Of a DNA stretch of 64,000 bases, positions 25,828 through 35,419 are shown in pieces. Source of the stretch: Caballeronia sp. NK8 (GTDB lineage: Bacteria > Pseudomonadota > Gammaproteobacteria > Burkholderiales > Burkholderiaceae); NCBI RefSeq assembly GCF_018408855.1, contig NZ_AP024325.1:1364001-1428000 (forward strand), written 5' to 3'. Within the stretch, counting starts at the first letter, position 1. Every line of letters begins with the position of its first letter. A model generated the notes under the pieces. That model saw only the letters and a program-made list of their open reading frames with translations, was not told the DNA's origin and did no database searches. The position numbers were made by a program, and so were the translations under genes.

Positions 25828-26237
25828 AGATCGTGAATGACCAATTGGCACCCAGACTCTCTTAGCAGCGCAAAGTCTCTACGCGACAACTCCCTTTGCA
25901 AATCTTCGCATCAGTCAGTCAATTCCTTGGCTGCCCGCCGCACAGCGGCCCTCAATTTATCTAAAATTCAAAAGTACTTAAGCCAAAGTCAGCTTTCGAA
26001 TGGTTTAACCGTTCGAATCCACGCGTGGCGACTTGTCTTCGTCTGCCGCACTATTGTTGTGCATCCCGCTTGTCTGGGCGCAGCCCGGCGCTCACCGGCC
26101 GCACGTTCGGTCTATTTGCATACCAAAATGTTCCGGACGTCGCGGATATGGCCACCGACAAGGGTAAACGTGACCACCAAAGCCGCCATCAAGAACTAAT
26201 CTCAGGAGGTTTCTATAAGTCGAATCGAGGCCGAGTC
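25828..26237. other. Gene-free stretch with lower GC
   Basis: AT-rich between 25890 and 26020 with no credible gene. A TTCGAATCC string at ~26013 recalls a tRNA T-loop, but the flanks do not pair. A strong AGGAGG at 26204-26209 has no start codon at the right distance. Confidence 0.4.
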
Positions 26238-27593
26238 ATGGACATCCCATTCATCACAACTCAGTCTGCCATCAACCTGAGTCGCAAAGAACTAGCTAGA
26301 AAATGGGCCAAGAGAAAGGCGTTCATACTTGCGATAGTCCTTGTCATGGTCGTCCTCGGGGCCACGCTTCTCGCAGTGGAGCATTACTTCTTCGCCCCGG
26401 ACACTCCCGTCAAGCCCGAAGCGCTCGCCAAGACGCTACTTCACGAAGGCGGCATGGCCATTATGATTGCCGCTATCGTCGGTGTAGCGCTGGACTTCAT
26501 CTCATTGGGCAGTGGCCGGTTCCGCGCGGAACTGATTCAAGAAGAGCAGCAGGATGCGCTTGGAAAGGCGCTCGCAATTCTCGAGGAGGCAAAGATTGAG
26601 GATTCGAAGAAGCCTCTCTCCGCTTTCGAAACCAAGTTGGAGAATTTGTTCCCCCGTTCCAAGTGCATCTTGTTTCACGACGCAATGGTCGAGCTTGCTG
26701 AGCAGGCCGACACCCTCCGAAAAACGCCATGTGTGGGACTCGTCGACGACACCCACATTGCTGAGCGATTGAAACTTGTGGCATGGCTTACAAAGACCTT
26801 TTCGCTGCAAGCCGCAGATACGCTCACTACGATGCTGACTGCAAACACGGGAGATAACATCGAGCCAATCTTGTTCGATGTGCCTGGCCGCTACGAGATC
26901 ATCCGTCGCTTTCTGGCCATGCAACTGGATAGCATGAAGAAAGGTGACACGCTCTGCTCCCTCGCAAATCCACTGCTCTACAAAGACATATCAACAGAAA
27001 CGGATCCTTATCTGATAGCGACCAGAAAGGCGATCGAGAGGGGTGTCAAAGTCAAGAGAATCTTCAATCTCAGCGAAATTCAAGCAAAAGACGAGGAGGC
27101 GGCCCGGAGGGTCATAAAATATCAAGAGGACACGTTCGTGGATGGAGACGATAACTTCGAATGTCGCTTCTTGAATACGACGGATATCGCACAGGTCTAC
27201 GAGGTTGCAACCGAGTTAGCGCACGTCAAGCCCAAGGTCGCGAGTATCGGTGGGCTTTTCTATGCTCTATTCATTCACCGGGAAGACCAATTTTACTTCT
27301 ATAGAACCGAGGACGCTGCGGACCAGCGCAGCCTCTTCCTCGGCGCGCTCAAAATGGAAGACGGGGGTAGGAGGCCGACCTACGCGGTGCTTTTCGATGC
27401 ACTATGGACTGCATGCGCCGGCGCTCCCAGCAGGCTTGGTCCGCCGACACTACCGGCTCTGCTTAGCCAAGCGTCAGTGCCAGTTGCCGTAACGAAAACA
27501 AACGGTGAGGCGGCTACACCCGGCACGCTGCCGACCAATGAGCGCCCGACGTCCGCAACTGGCAACGGTGCTGACACGAGAACTGAATCATGA
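26238..27593 (+). CDS. Membrane-anchored protein of unknown function with a large cytoplasmic domain
   Basis: 451 residues from the ATG at 26238 (GAGG 7 nt upstream). Two N-terminal membrane helices lie at about residues 30-50 (AFILAIVLVMVVLGATLLAV) and 75-95 (GGMAIMIAAIVGVALDFISL), leaving both termini on the same side. The remaining ~350 residues are soluble and contain RYEIIRRFLAMQLDSMKKGD, LIATRKAIERGVKVKRIFNL and VASIGGLFYALFIHREDQFY. This spacing resembles phospholipase-D-like sensor domains without the HKD motif. The C-terminal 70 residues are low complexity. I do not recognise the family; a membrane-linked sensor or defence effector is conceivable. Confidence 0.65.
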   Translation: MDIPFITTQSAINLSRKELARKWAKRKAFILAIVLVMVVLGATLLAVEHYFFAPDTPVKPEALAKTLLHEGGMAIMIAAIVGVALDFISLGSGRFRAELIQEEQQDALGKALAILEEAKIEDSKKPLSAFETKLENLFPRSKCILFHDAMVELAEQADTLRKTPCVGLVDDTHIAERLKLVAWLTKTFSLQAADTLTTMLTANTGDNIEPILFDVPGRYEIIRRFLAMQLDSMKKGDTLCSLANPLLYKDISTETDPYLIATRKAIERGVKVKRIFNLSEIQAKDEEAARRVIKYQEDTFVDGDDNFECRFLNTTDIAQVYEVATELAHVKPKVASIGGLFYALFIHREDQFYFYRTEDAADQRSLFLGALKMEDGGRRPTYAVLFDALWTACAGAPSRLGPPTLPALLSQASVPVAVTKTNGEAATPGTLPTNERPTSATGNGADTRTES

Positions 27594-27692
27594 CTGTGAC
27601 CCGACGATCGCGAGAGCATTCACAAGAACAGTGCGCAGATTTATGCACTGATGCTGTCAACCTCTTGAGACGTCCTGCTGCTCCACTCACCG

Positions 27693-28298
27693 GTGGCGGG
27701 TACAGGAGGTAAGCTGTGGGTTGAGGATGCTGGCTACGAACGCGCCCGGGTCGCCATCGATAAGTCGCTCAAGCGTCTCGGCCTGGACTACCTCGACCTG
27801 TTCCTTATGTATCAGCCATTCTCAGACTCACACGGCGCATGGAAGGCGATGGAAGAAGCCCACCGCGCGGGCAGGCTCCGTGCGATCGGACTAAGCAACT
27901 TCCAGTCCTGTCATGGATATCGCATGCTTCAACGGGGTGAAACCACCCATCAATCGGATCGAAGTCACTCACTTCCAACAGCAGGCTGAAAGCGTCAAAT
28001 TCATGAACGGGCTCGGCGTGCAACCAGAGGCGTGGGCTCCCTTCGCCGAAGGACGGAACAACCTGTCGGAAACGAGGAAGTGGTCGCGATTGCGGAGCGC
28101 AACGGCAAGACTGCGGGACAAGTCGTGTTGCGATGACTGGTTCAGCGGGGTATGGTTGCCTTGTCAAGTCGGTTCGGAAAGAGCGGATGCCGGAAGACCT
28201 CGCCGCCTTCGAACTGTACGTGGAAGACATGCAGGCCGATGCAACACTGGAGACTGGACAAGCAGCTTCTTCTCACACGGCGATCCAGAGATATTGAT
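27693..28298 (+). pseudogene. Aldo/keto reductase relic
   Basis: Pieces of one AKR are spread over three frames. [20 protein letters not shown] through LSNFQ is in the first, [20 protein letters not shown] through EAWAPFAEGRNN in the second, and a C-terminal RKERMPEDLAAFELYVED piece in the third. The first ~70 residues, with the catalytic Asp-Tyr, are missing. At least two frameshifts and an in-frame stop separate the parts. Confidence 0.8.
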
Positions 28299-28456
28299 CA
28301 CGGAACCGCCCCGCCCATTGTGACGATACGACATGCGCTTCGTCGCCTGCTATGCACAAAGGACGGGGCCAATCGAGTTGACCGTCTCTATGCGATGATG
28401 AGAGAAAGCATCTTGGCTAGACGAACGAGCAGAGAAAACGCGCGCCCCCAAGCAGC

Positions 28457-29671
28457 TCACGTTGTATGTAGATGTGGACGAAGGACCAGCGCCACTGGAA
28501 AGATGGCCGATGCCGTGAGCGCAGTCGCAATAGTGGCACCGTGTACCCCGATCTGGTCGCCCAGAAAACCGTAAACAATCGGAGAGAGTGCCCCCGAAGC
28601 GATCGTGCCGGTATAAAAGAGTGCAAACGCCCGCTCGGTACGCTCGACCGAAGTCAGTTCGGGCACCGTTCCGTAAAGGACGGACGACGTGCCGTTGAGC
28701 ATCACACCGAGCAGCGGCAACAAGATCATAGCGGGCGCCAGCGGTAGATAAATCACGGCAAGAATCAGCGCTGCCGTCCCGCTTTCGGTTGCGAGCACGG
28801 TTCCGATTACGCCCACGCGCGCGCCGATCCAGCCACAAACGAACTTGCCAGCGGCGCCTCCAATGAAGACGAGCGCGAGTGCCGTGCCCATCATCGGTTG
28901 CGAGATGCCTTTCGCTTTCAGGAGAAATGGCAGGAAAGTCAACAAGCCCATACGCACGGCTGTATCGAGCACGCCGATCGTGAACAGCAGCGAGAATCCC
29001 GACCGGGAGCCGCTCCCGCTTTGGCTAAAACGCTCTTCAATGGAAGCCACGGCGCGCGGGACCGATGGGAGAAAAAGTGCAATGACTGCCGCTACCAAAA
29101 CGCCCACGGTCGACACGGCCCAAAGCGCATGACGCCACGGCATGATAGTAATCAGAAGTGAGATCGCGGCCGGAAGTGCTGATTTTCCAAGGTCGCCTGA
29201 AAAATTGTAGACGCTTAGCGGCGCTCGAGCGTTGCGTCCATATACGCGTGAGACCGCTCCTGAAGCTAACGGATGTTGCGTGCTTGAGCCGGTTCCCGAG
29301 ATGGCCAGCGCGGCGCATAAGCCCAGCAAGGTTCCAGAAAATCCTGCGACGGCATAGCCCAGCGCAGCCAGGAACGTTCCGAAAGCAAGCGTCGCGCGCG
29401 TGCCGAATCTGCGTGCGAGGCGTCCAGCGGGCAATTGCAGCGTCGCCATCGTGCCCGCATAGATGCCGCGCAAGATAGCCAAGGCGCCGTATGTCAGCCC
29501 AAAGTCGGCCTGCCATACAGGTAGCAGGGCGTAGATCATATCGGTGTACCCGTCGTGCAGCGCGTGCGCCATGCACGAGAGCCACAACACGCGCGCGCGC
29601 GAACCGGAGTTCGGCTGAACGGACTCGTCGGGGACGCCCGTCGTTGAGGAAGAGAAAGAAAAAAAGCTCAT
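28457..29671 (-). CDS. MFS transporter, fosmidomycin-resistance (Fsr)-like
   Basis: 404 residues with 12 membrane helices. The N-terminal helix carries MAHALHDGYTDMIYALLP, the His/Asp-containing helix typical of the Fsr-like branch (HxxxHxxxD..LLP). The MFS loop appears as AGRLARRFGTRATLAFG. It is an inner-membrane efflux permease; members export fosmidomycin or other small molecules, and the true substrate here is unknown. The LysR gene at 29811 is divergent with ~140 bp between the starts and probably controls it. Confidence 0.87.
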   Translation of the reverse strand: MSFFSFSSSTTGVPDESVQPNSGSRARVLWLSCMAHALHDGYTDMIYALLPVWQADFGLTYGALAILRGIYAGTMATLQLPAGRLARRFGTRATLAFGTFLAALGYAVAGFSGTLLGLCAALAISGTGSSTQHPLASGAVSRVYGRNARAPLSVYNFSGDLGKSALPAAISLLITIMPWRHALWAVSTVGVLVAAVIALFLPSVPRAVASIEERFSQSGSGSRSGFSLLFTIGVLDTAVRMGLLTFLPFLLKAKGISQPMMGTALALVFIGGAAGKFVCGWIGARVGVIGTVLATESGTAALILAVIYLPLAPAMILLPLLGVMLNGTSSVLYGTVPELTSVERTERAFALFYTGTIASGALSPIVYGFLGDQIGVHGATIATALTASAIFPVALVLRPHLHTT

Positions 29672-29810
29672 GGTTCAACCGAATCGAATCGCGAAAGCGC
29701 AGGGCTTTGCGCCAGTTCGAGCGTTTGTTGGAGGACACGCCATAGTCTAGGTTCGTCCGGAAGGTGCCACAACTGACGTAAAATTGAGTTAGCCGGGAGA
29801 AAAAGTCACC

Positions 29811-30806
29811 ATGGGCACAGACAAACTAACAGGAAAAGACGCCGAAACGTTGCCCCCGTTGAATGCGTTGCGGCACTTCGAGGCGGTCGCCCGGCTCGGG
29901 AGTTTCGCGGCTGCCGCGACCGATTTGCACGTCACGCACTGGGCGGTCGGCAAACAGATCCGAATGCTGGAAGATTGGTTCGGCGTTCCGCTCTTTGAGC
30001 GCCGCTCACGCGGCGTCGTTCCGACCGACGAAGGCGCAGCTCTGCTCAATGATGTCAACGGGGCATTTGCGCGCCTAAGCAGTTCGGTCACGCGGCTGCG
30101 GCACGAATCCATTACGCGTCGAGTAACGGGTGTTGTGCGCGTAAATGCGCCGGCAAGCTTCGCTTTGTGCTGGCTGATACCGTGCTTGGCAGATTTTCGG
30201 GAACGCCATCCGGACATTGATGTGCGGGTCTCGACAACCTCACGTAAATTGCGCTACGTCGGTGATGCATTCGACGTCGGCGTGCGTTCGGGACCCGAGG
30301 ACGCAGCAGGCCTCGTGTCAACGATGCTAATGCCTGACTTGCGCTTGCCCGCCTGTAGTCCCGCGGTGCTCTTGAGTCACCCGATCAGGACGGTCGCCGA
30401 TTTGCGCCATCACACGCTCCTCCACTCCACGAGCACTCGCACAGCCTGGTCCGATTGGTTACGGGAGGCCGGCGCGCCAAGCCTGCAAGGCGCCCACCAC
30501 CTGGACTTCGATCATGTTTTTCTCCAATTAGGCGCAGCTGCCGAAGGCCTCGGCGTGACGTTGGCGTCGCTGCCGCTAATTGAGCGCGAGATTGCAGCAG
30601 GGCGTCTCGTGTGTCCGATATCAGAGCCGGCGTGGCGCGGTCCCGACTACACATTGGTCGTGAACACGGATCGCGCGCACGATGACGCAGTCGTCGCATT
30701 CAAAGAATGGATAGTGGCGATGGCGGCGCAAAATCCATTGCAGGAGCAGTCTCGAATGGATGAGAGACATCACCGGAACCTCGCCCGCGGCGGCGGGCAT
30801 GCGTGA
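29811..30806 (+). CDS. LysR-family transcriptional regulator (GcvA-like)
   Basis: 331 residues. HTH in the first 70 residues: LPPLNALRHFEAVARLGSFA, then AATDLHVTHWAVGKQIRMLE and LFERRSRGVVPTDEG; PLNALRxFE is the GcvA-type opening. The effector domain follows with the typical RVNAPASFALCWLIPCLADF. Here the third HTH residue stretch VTHWAVGKQI differs from the usual VTxxAVSxQI. It is divergent from the Fsr-like transporter. The 3' end overlaps antisense the relic at 30807-31469. Confidence 0.9.
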   Translation: MGTDKLTGKDAETLPPLNALRHFEAVARLGSFAAAATDLHVTHWAVGKQIRMLEDWFGVPLFERRSRGVVPTDEGAALLNDVNGAFARLSSSVTRLRHESITRRVTGVVRVNAPASFALCWLIPCLADFRERHPDIDVRVSTTSRKLRYVGDAFDVGVRSGPEDAAGLVSTMLMPDLRLPACSPAVLLSHPIRTVADLRHHTLLHSTSTRTAWSDWLREAGAPSLQGAHHLDFDHVFLQLGAAAEGLGVTLASLPLIEREIAAGRLVCPISEPAWRGPDYTLVVNTDRAHDDAVVAFKEWIVAMAAQNPLQEQSRMDERHHRNLARGGGHA

Positions 30807-31469
30807 CGGGCCATGCCCAACGGGTACCTGCGCCAACCTTGTTGCGATGAGGCTGGAACAGATGCGTTCCCTCCGTGTCGCCGAGCACACGTCCCGCAAG
30901 AAGCAGCACTGAAGTGCTGTGCATCGGAAAAACAGAGAGACGCGGTCGCGACACACCCGCGCGCGTACCGTTGAGCAGGGTCTGCAACATCGGAAGGTCC
31001 AGCTTCATCTGCTGGAACAGTGAGGTCCAGTAGGCCGCGCTGTGCACATCGTGATGTTGACCACCTGGATAAAAGTAGCGCGCCGGCTTCGCGTCATTGC
31101 TGCGCAAGCCGGCGCCCCACAGCGCCTCGTGCGCATCGTCCATGCTGAACTGCGCCGGTTGACCTGCGATATTGCCAATGATCGCAATTCCCGTCGGAGT
31201 GCTACATCCGGCACAGCAAAGACAAGGTCACGCACGCCTCGGCGATAACGTGCGAATTTGCGTTCGCGCTGGTCTTTGAGTGCTTGCCTCCACGCGTCGG
31301 TAAATTCCGGTGGCAAAAACTTATCTTCGAAAAAATCGGCTTCCAGGATGCGTTCGCATCGTTCATAAGCAGCCGTGATACCCGCTCGTTCCAGAAGTGC
31401 TCGATGTCGCAGGACTAGTGCGTCGCGTTCACGGAAGTAGTCAAATGCAGGAGCGGTATTCTTTTTCAT
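30807..31469 (-). pseudogene. Frameshifted gene of unknown family
   Basis: The N-terminal frame (from the ATG at 31469, MKKNTAPAFDYFRERDALVL) runs to ~31200. The sequence then continues coherently in the next frame: IAIIGNIAGQPAQFSMDDAH, then ARYFYPGGQHHDVHSAAYW and SLFQQMKLDLPMLQTLLNG. One indel near 31195 therefore splits a protein of about 220 residues. I do not recognise the family. Confidence 0.55.
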
Positions 31470-31581
31470 CGGTTGGCGTTCAAAGGTCCAAGCGGCGTGT
31501 TCGCATAATAGCGGAGATCGTCCGTGCTCCACGCACGTAGCTAATTGACGCTGTGGCTAATGAGCTTAAGCAGCATAGGCT

Positions 31582-31998
31582 TCATTTCTTTTCATGCGAC
31601 TGCCACAACGTCAGAATCCATATTGCCAGCAAAACCGCGCAGTCCGCACCGATATGGAAGTACTGAAGGTGTTCTGGTGTATCCGGCTTGGCGAGCTCAA
31701 GTATCCCGCTGGCGACTTGCAAATCAAGCGCCTTTGGCGCTGGATCGGTTGAAGGTCCAATCGAGCCGAGAACTTCGTATAGAAAGTTTCTTTGGGTAGA
31801 GACTGCGACCATTCCCTTGAAATTCACATAAGCGAATCCGATGAACACAAGCGACATTAGAAACGCAAGTCGTTTTTGACGTTTAGCGCTTCCAAAGAAG
31901 GCCACCAGACCTAGAGCGACAGTGATATAGAACCCCCAGAAAGTTTGCATTGCCATACCACGTTCTAGAAGCTGGGCGATCACGTCCTTCGTTGTCAT
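31582..31998 (-). CDS. Small membrane protein, 138 residues
   Basis: Three predicted membrane helices: about residues 16-36 (MQTFWGFYITVALGLVAFF), 43-63 (LAFLMSLVFIGFAYVNF) and 118-134 (GADCAVLLAIWILTLW). Between the second and third there is a ~55-residue exposed loop. A good GGAGGTAGC site precedes the ATG at 31998. I do not recognise the family. Neighbours on both sides are relics, so no pathway context is available. Confidence 0.65.
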   Translation of the reverse strand: MTTKDVIAQLLERGMAMQTFWGFYITVALGLVAFFGSAKRQKRLAFLMSLVFIGFAYVNFKGMVAVSTQRNFLYEVLGSIGPSTDPAPKALDLQVASGILELAKPDTPEHLQYFHIGADCAVLLAIWILTLWQSHEKK

Positions 31999-32072
31999 GC
32001 TACCTCCGAGGTTTGAGGCTCACGCGGGGCTTACTGGCAGCTTCTGAAGAATATGTTTTCTGCGCTATTTTG

Positions 32073-32451
32073 CTAGTTGAGTTTTCGATCCCGTTTTGCC
32101 TTGAGCATCTGTTCCGAGGTCTCGTAGTCGCCGCCATACTCGAAGCTGCGCTCCATCAGGTGATGATCCGTCGCGGCCTTGAACGTAGCGGCTGCGAGCA
32201 CCGCTTCCTGGGGCTGGCCCGACCTTCAGCGCGCCGAGCGCGAAGTCGCGCCCGCTGCCGACGGCCCAAAATCCGAGCGGCCCGAGCACGGCGCGATCCT
32301 CGGTGACGAAGAACAGACCCGCATGATTGGCGATCATCACCTGAACGTGCGTCTCGGCTGCGTGCGTGGCTTCGTAGTCACCCTGTAGTAACGCCGTCTC
32401 ACACATGACTCCGGTGCAGATGCAGCATGCCGAAGCTGGTTGAGGTCGCAT
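32073..32451 (-). pseudogene. Proteasome-like Ntn-hydrolase relic (HslV/beta-subunit fold)
   Basis: The frame from 32451 contains AGLFFVTEDRAVLGPLGFWA and VGSGRDFALGALKVG, the ..aiGSG.dyAlGal.. turn of proteasome-type beta subunits. One extra C in a CCCC run near 32210 then shifts the frame; after it the other frame reads VLAAATFKAATDHHLMERSF and YETSEQMLKAKRDRKLN and ends at 32073. The N-terminal nucleophile region is absent, so this is a dead 3' fragment. Confidence 0.6.
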
Positions 32452-34038
32452 CGTGTCCGAGAAATTCGCTCTCGCTCGTCACCTTGTCGCTCAGCGACTC
32501 GTCGACATGTCGCATTTGCTTGGCGGCCTAACGACCGTCAGCAAAAGCTTTTCCTGAGCCGACAAGGGTGAGGCTGATCGCGTGACGGCGCATGCCGCCA
32601 CCAGAGCGCGATCGGACACGAGGCTTGCTTCGGAGCGATCGGATAAAACGCTGACTTCAAAGCGAAGTTGCGCGCCGGCCCAGCAGCGCGAGGACCGAAC
32701 CGCACTCCGCACAGGAGCTCACGCGAGAGCACCGATGACAGCGTACACCGCGGCACCATCTCCCAGGACGCCTGTCGGCAACGCGAGTTGTATGCGCAAC
32801 GAAGACATCGGCTCCTTGGTGGACAGCCGCGCAGTTGCCACCAAGACGAAACATGTAGCATTCGTTCTCGAAGCAGACTAGTGACGAGGCACGCGCGCGC
32901 CGATCCCAGATGCGCGTGTTTGTCGCCAACGGGAGATGGACGCTCGCTGCAAGCATCCGCTCCTGGCTGCCAGCCGCGCAGCGGCCTTTGATGATGCACG
33001 CAACGAGGGGGAAGCATATCCTTGCGCAAGCATATGCTTTCTAAGATTGAGCACACGCTAAAAATAAACATGCTCTATTGCGAATAGGAAAACACGCTCA
33101 CGGAAGCAGATCCTAGTGAGCATATCTTTCCTTTAGGGTAGCTAGGAATAGCCGGGGCCCCTGCCAAACACCGCAGGCCCTCTTCCACCATCTCGTCTTT
33201 GAATGGCTCCGACAGACTTACAGGTCGCGGCTCTATCTTCGCCACCGCACGGACTATTTCAACCTACCCCCGTGGTAGTCCAATTTCCCCAGCGCGCCAC
33301 CGGTCGCACCCGTCCACGCTGGAGGTCACCGCCGGAACTCTTCAGTCCGAAGAAGCGGCATTAACGTCGGGCGGCTCGGTGCTCGGCCGACGCGTGACTA
33401 TCGATGTATAACACCGGAATTGCTCAATCGCCAGCAGAAAATCGGGCCAAGATTCGCTGTGGGATCTCATTCCAACAAAATCTTCTTTTATTCGATGAGT
33501 GTTTTTTCAAAACGCTTCGGGCAAGGAATTTTGTAACAATACGAATTCCCGTTAGAATCTCTTCGGAGTCGTTCGCCGCGTGCACAGACGGGACTTACGC
33601 AGTCAGCAAGACGCTCGGGAATCGCATGGATTGCTGTTCACTGCAAAGATGGGTACGTCCTAAATCCGCTGGCTCTTGGGTCGGGACCGGCCGTGATGCT
33701 GGATCGGCCAGAACCGTCGAAGGCGAACCGGGGTGACCGCTTGGAAAGCGGCGCGCTGAAGCGCGTCCCGCAAGATGCACGTTGAAGTCTTCAGAAGGAT
33801 CGCAACTCACTCGAGACTGCAGCCGCAGGCGGAGAGTCTGCTGACTGTGCTGAAAGGCCGCCACGTGCGGCTGGCGTTTCGGCGTTGCGTGCGCCACAGA
33901 CACCCTGACTCGTTGAGCCTATTCTTCGAACAGTCCCGCTCGCTGCATGTTTTCTATGTTGCTTCTTTCCTGATGACCGGACGTCGCCACACTCCGCGAA
34001 CCTCGTGATCGCTTCCGCAGAAACACTTCAACAAAGAG
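32452..34038. other. Gene-poor region of about 1.6 kb
   Basis: Frames are short, overlap on both strands and are rich in Arg, Cys and Trp, so no gene is called. AT-rich DNA at 33010-33130 contains several GCATAT repeats and small palindromes (see 33012-33039). A promoter-like stretch lies near 33520-33560. Confidence 0.4.
33012..33039. repeat. Nested palindromes CTTGCGCAAG and AAGCATATGCTT
   Basis: CTTGCGCAAG (33021-33030) and AAGCATATGCTT (33028-33039) overlap by three bases, and AAGCATAT also occurs at 33012-33019. A further GAGCATAT lies ~90 bp to the right. This resembles a cluster of binding sites, but no gene sits next to it. Confidence 0.35.
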
Positions 34039-34530
34039 ATGCTGCTGCCTCTGCCTGTAGACGCGGCACGAACGATGGCGCTTGCGAACCATTTGAGCTT
34101 CGTCGCCTGCCGAGACGGTGCCGGCACCGCGTATTTGTTGAACGAACTCATTCGCTTGGTCTACATCACCTTCTACGTGCAGGACGCGGGCTTTGGCGAC
34201 ACCGACGTGATTGTCTACGCACGCGCGGAGGCCGCCTTGGAACGCAGCGTGCAACGCGCAGAAAGCGAGCGCGTATGGAGGCTGGACCCGGGCGACCTGC
34301 CGCTATTTGAGACAGTGTTGCGCGAGGCAGATCGCCAGCTGGCGAGCGCGCCCCGTCATGCCCACTTTGGCGCACAGCAAAGGCTCGACCGCTTCGCCCT
34401 TTCCGAACGTGCATCTCCGCTCCCAGCCGCAGTCCGCGATCGAGCTACCGCGGACCTTGAAACCGGCATCAGACGAAACAAAGCAACTACCACCCCCGCA
34501 GATGCCGTTCCGCCTCCTCCGGAAAATTAA
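34039..34530 (+). CDS. Hypothetical protein, 163 residues
   Basis: Soluble helical protein beginning MLLPLPVDAARTMALANHLS, a pattern I associate with small uncharacterised Burkholderia proteins. Residues 1-110 look folded (NELIRLVYITFYVQDAGFGD, EAALERSVQRAESERVW); the last 50 are Thr/Ala/Pro-rich and probably disordered. The ribosome site is weak. It converges on the H-NS-like gene at 34613. No catalytic motif is seen. Confidence 0.6.
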   Translation: MLLPLPVDAARTMALANHLSFVACRDGAGTAYLLNELIRLVYITFYVQDAGFGDTDVIVYARAEAALERSVQRAESERVWRLDPGDLPLFETVLREADRQLASAPRHAHFGAQQRLDRFALSERASPLPAAVRDRATADLETGIRRNKATTTPADAVPPPPEN

Positions 34531-34612
34531 CACTGTGTTGATGTCGTGCAATCCATATCTATCATCAGGGCGGCCACTCCCTGTTCAACCACAGACGACT
34601 GCGAAGTGCGGC

Positions 34613-35419
34613 TCAAGCCGTCGCCGTCGAATTCGCCTCAGCGCTTCCCTGCTCAGTAGCCGACGACGTGACCTCTGCAGTCGTCGGCGCTCTCTTCGCC
34701 GGCACCTTCTTGCCAGCAACTGCACTCTTCTTCACTGCCGCCTTCTTCACGGTGGCCGTCTTCGAGGCTGCTTTCTTTGCGGCCGGCTTCTTCGTCGCTA
34801 CCTTTTTACTGGCAACCTTCTTTGTCACCGCCTTCTTCGCCCCGGCCTTGTTCAAAGCTCCTTTCTTAGCGGCGGTCTTCTTCCCCGGAGCGGCGTCGGA
34901 CACCTCAGGCGCCTCGGTAACCTTGTCGATAAGAAATTTTGTTCGGTCTTTGGCGCTGGCTAACCATGCTGGAGCTTTACCACGGCCACTCCAGGTCGCC
35001 CCACTTTCCGGGTCGCGATACTTCGGAGCCTGCGGTCCGCGCACATAGTTCCCAGCTTTCGGTTGCTTCGATGCGGCGACCGGCGGAGTGGTCGTATCAG
35101 CATCGATCAAGAAGCGATTCCGGTTCTTGGCGTTCGCAATCCACGCGGGCGCGCGGCCGTGGCCAGTCCACGTCGCCCCTGTTTTTGGATCGCGATATTT
35201 CTCAGCTCCTGCGTGATTCGCAGACGACTGCGAAGACGGCGCCTTCTGACCTCGAACCGATCTGCCAACGTAGCTTTCAATATGGGCAATCGTCACGCCA
35301 TGTTTGTCCATCAGACTTCGAATCTCTGCCAGCACCTTGGACGATTGCTTCTTGGCAATTTCCGCTGCCTGCTCCTGTAGCCTTTGTATCTTTGCCTGAA
35401 TTTCGCTCAGCGTTGCCAT
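34613..35419 (-). CDS. H-NS-family nucleoid protein with two DNA-binding cores and a long Lys/Ala tail
   Basis: 268 residues. Residues ~1-50 are the coiled-coil dimerisation region (ATLSEIQAKIQRLQEQAAEI). Two H-NS C-terminal cores follow, YRDPKTGATWTGHGRAPAW (about 75-105) and YRDPESGATWSGRGKAPAW (about 130-165), each with the R/G-rich AT-hook-like loop. Residues ~180-250 are a histone-H1-like tail of KKAAAKK units. AAGGAGGGGG precedes the ATG. Standard H-NS has a single core and no tail. It is expected to silence AT-rich foreign DNA such as the surrounding islands. A broken paralog lies at 10624-11557. Confidence 0.9.
   Translation of the reverse strand: MATLSEIQAKIQRLQEQAAEIAKKQSSKVLAEIRSLMDKHGVTIAHIESYVGRSVRGQKAPSSQSSANHAGAEKYRDPKTGATWTGHGRAPAWIANAKNRNRFLIDADTTTPPVAASKQPKAGNYVRGPQAPKYRDPESGATWSGRGKAPAWLASAKDRTKFLIDKVTEAPEVSDAAPGKKTAAKKGALNKAGAKKAVTKKVASKKVATKKPAAKKAASKTATVKKAAVKKSAVAGKKVPAKRAPTTAEVTSSATEQGSAEANSTATA

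Noticed and set aside
26000..26030. TTCGAATCC string suggesting a tRNA end
   Set aside because: No pairing T-stem and no acceptor stem; chance match.
32538..33071. 177-codon minus-strand frame
   Set aside because: Very high Cys, Arg and Trp content typical of out-of-frame GC-rich DNA; plus-strand frames compete; no family match.
33404..33736. 110-codon plus-strand frame with promoter-like upstream sequence
   Set aside because: Composition drifts within the frame, no motif and no conserved start context.
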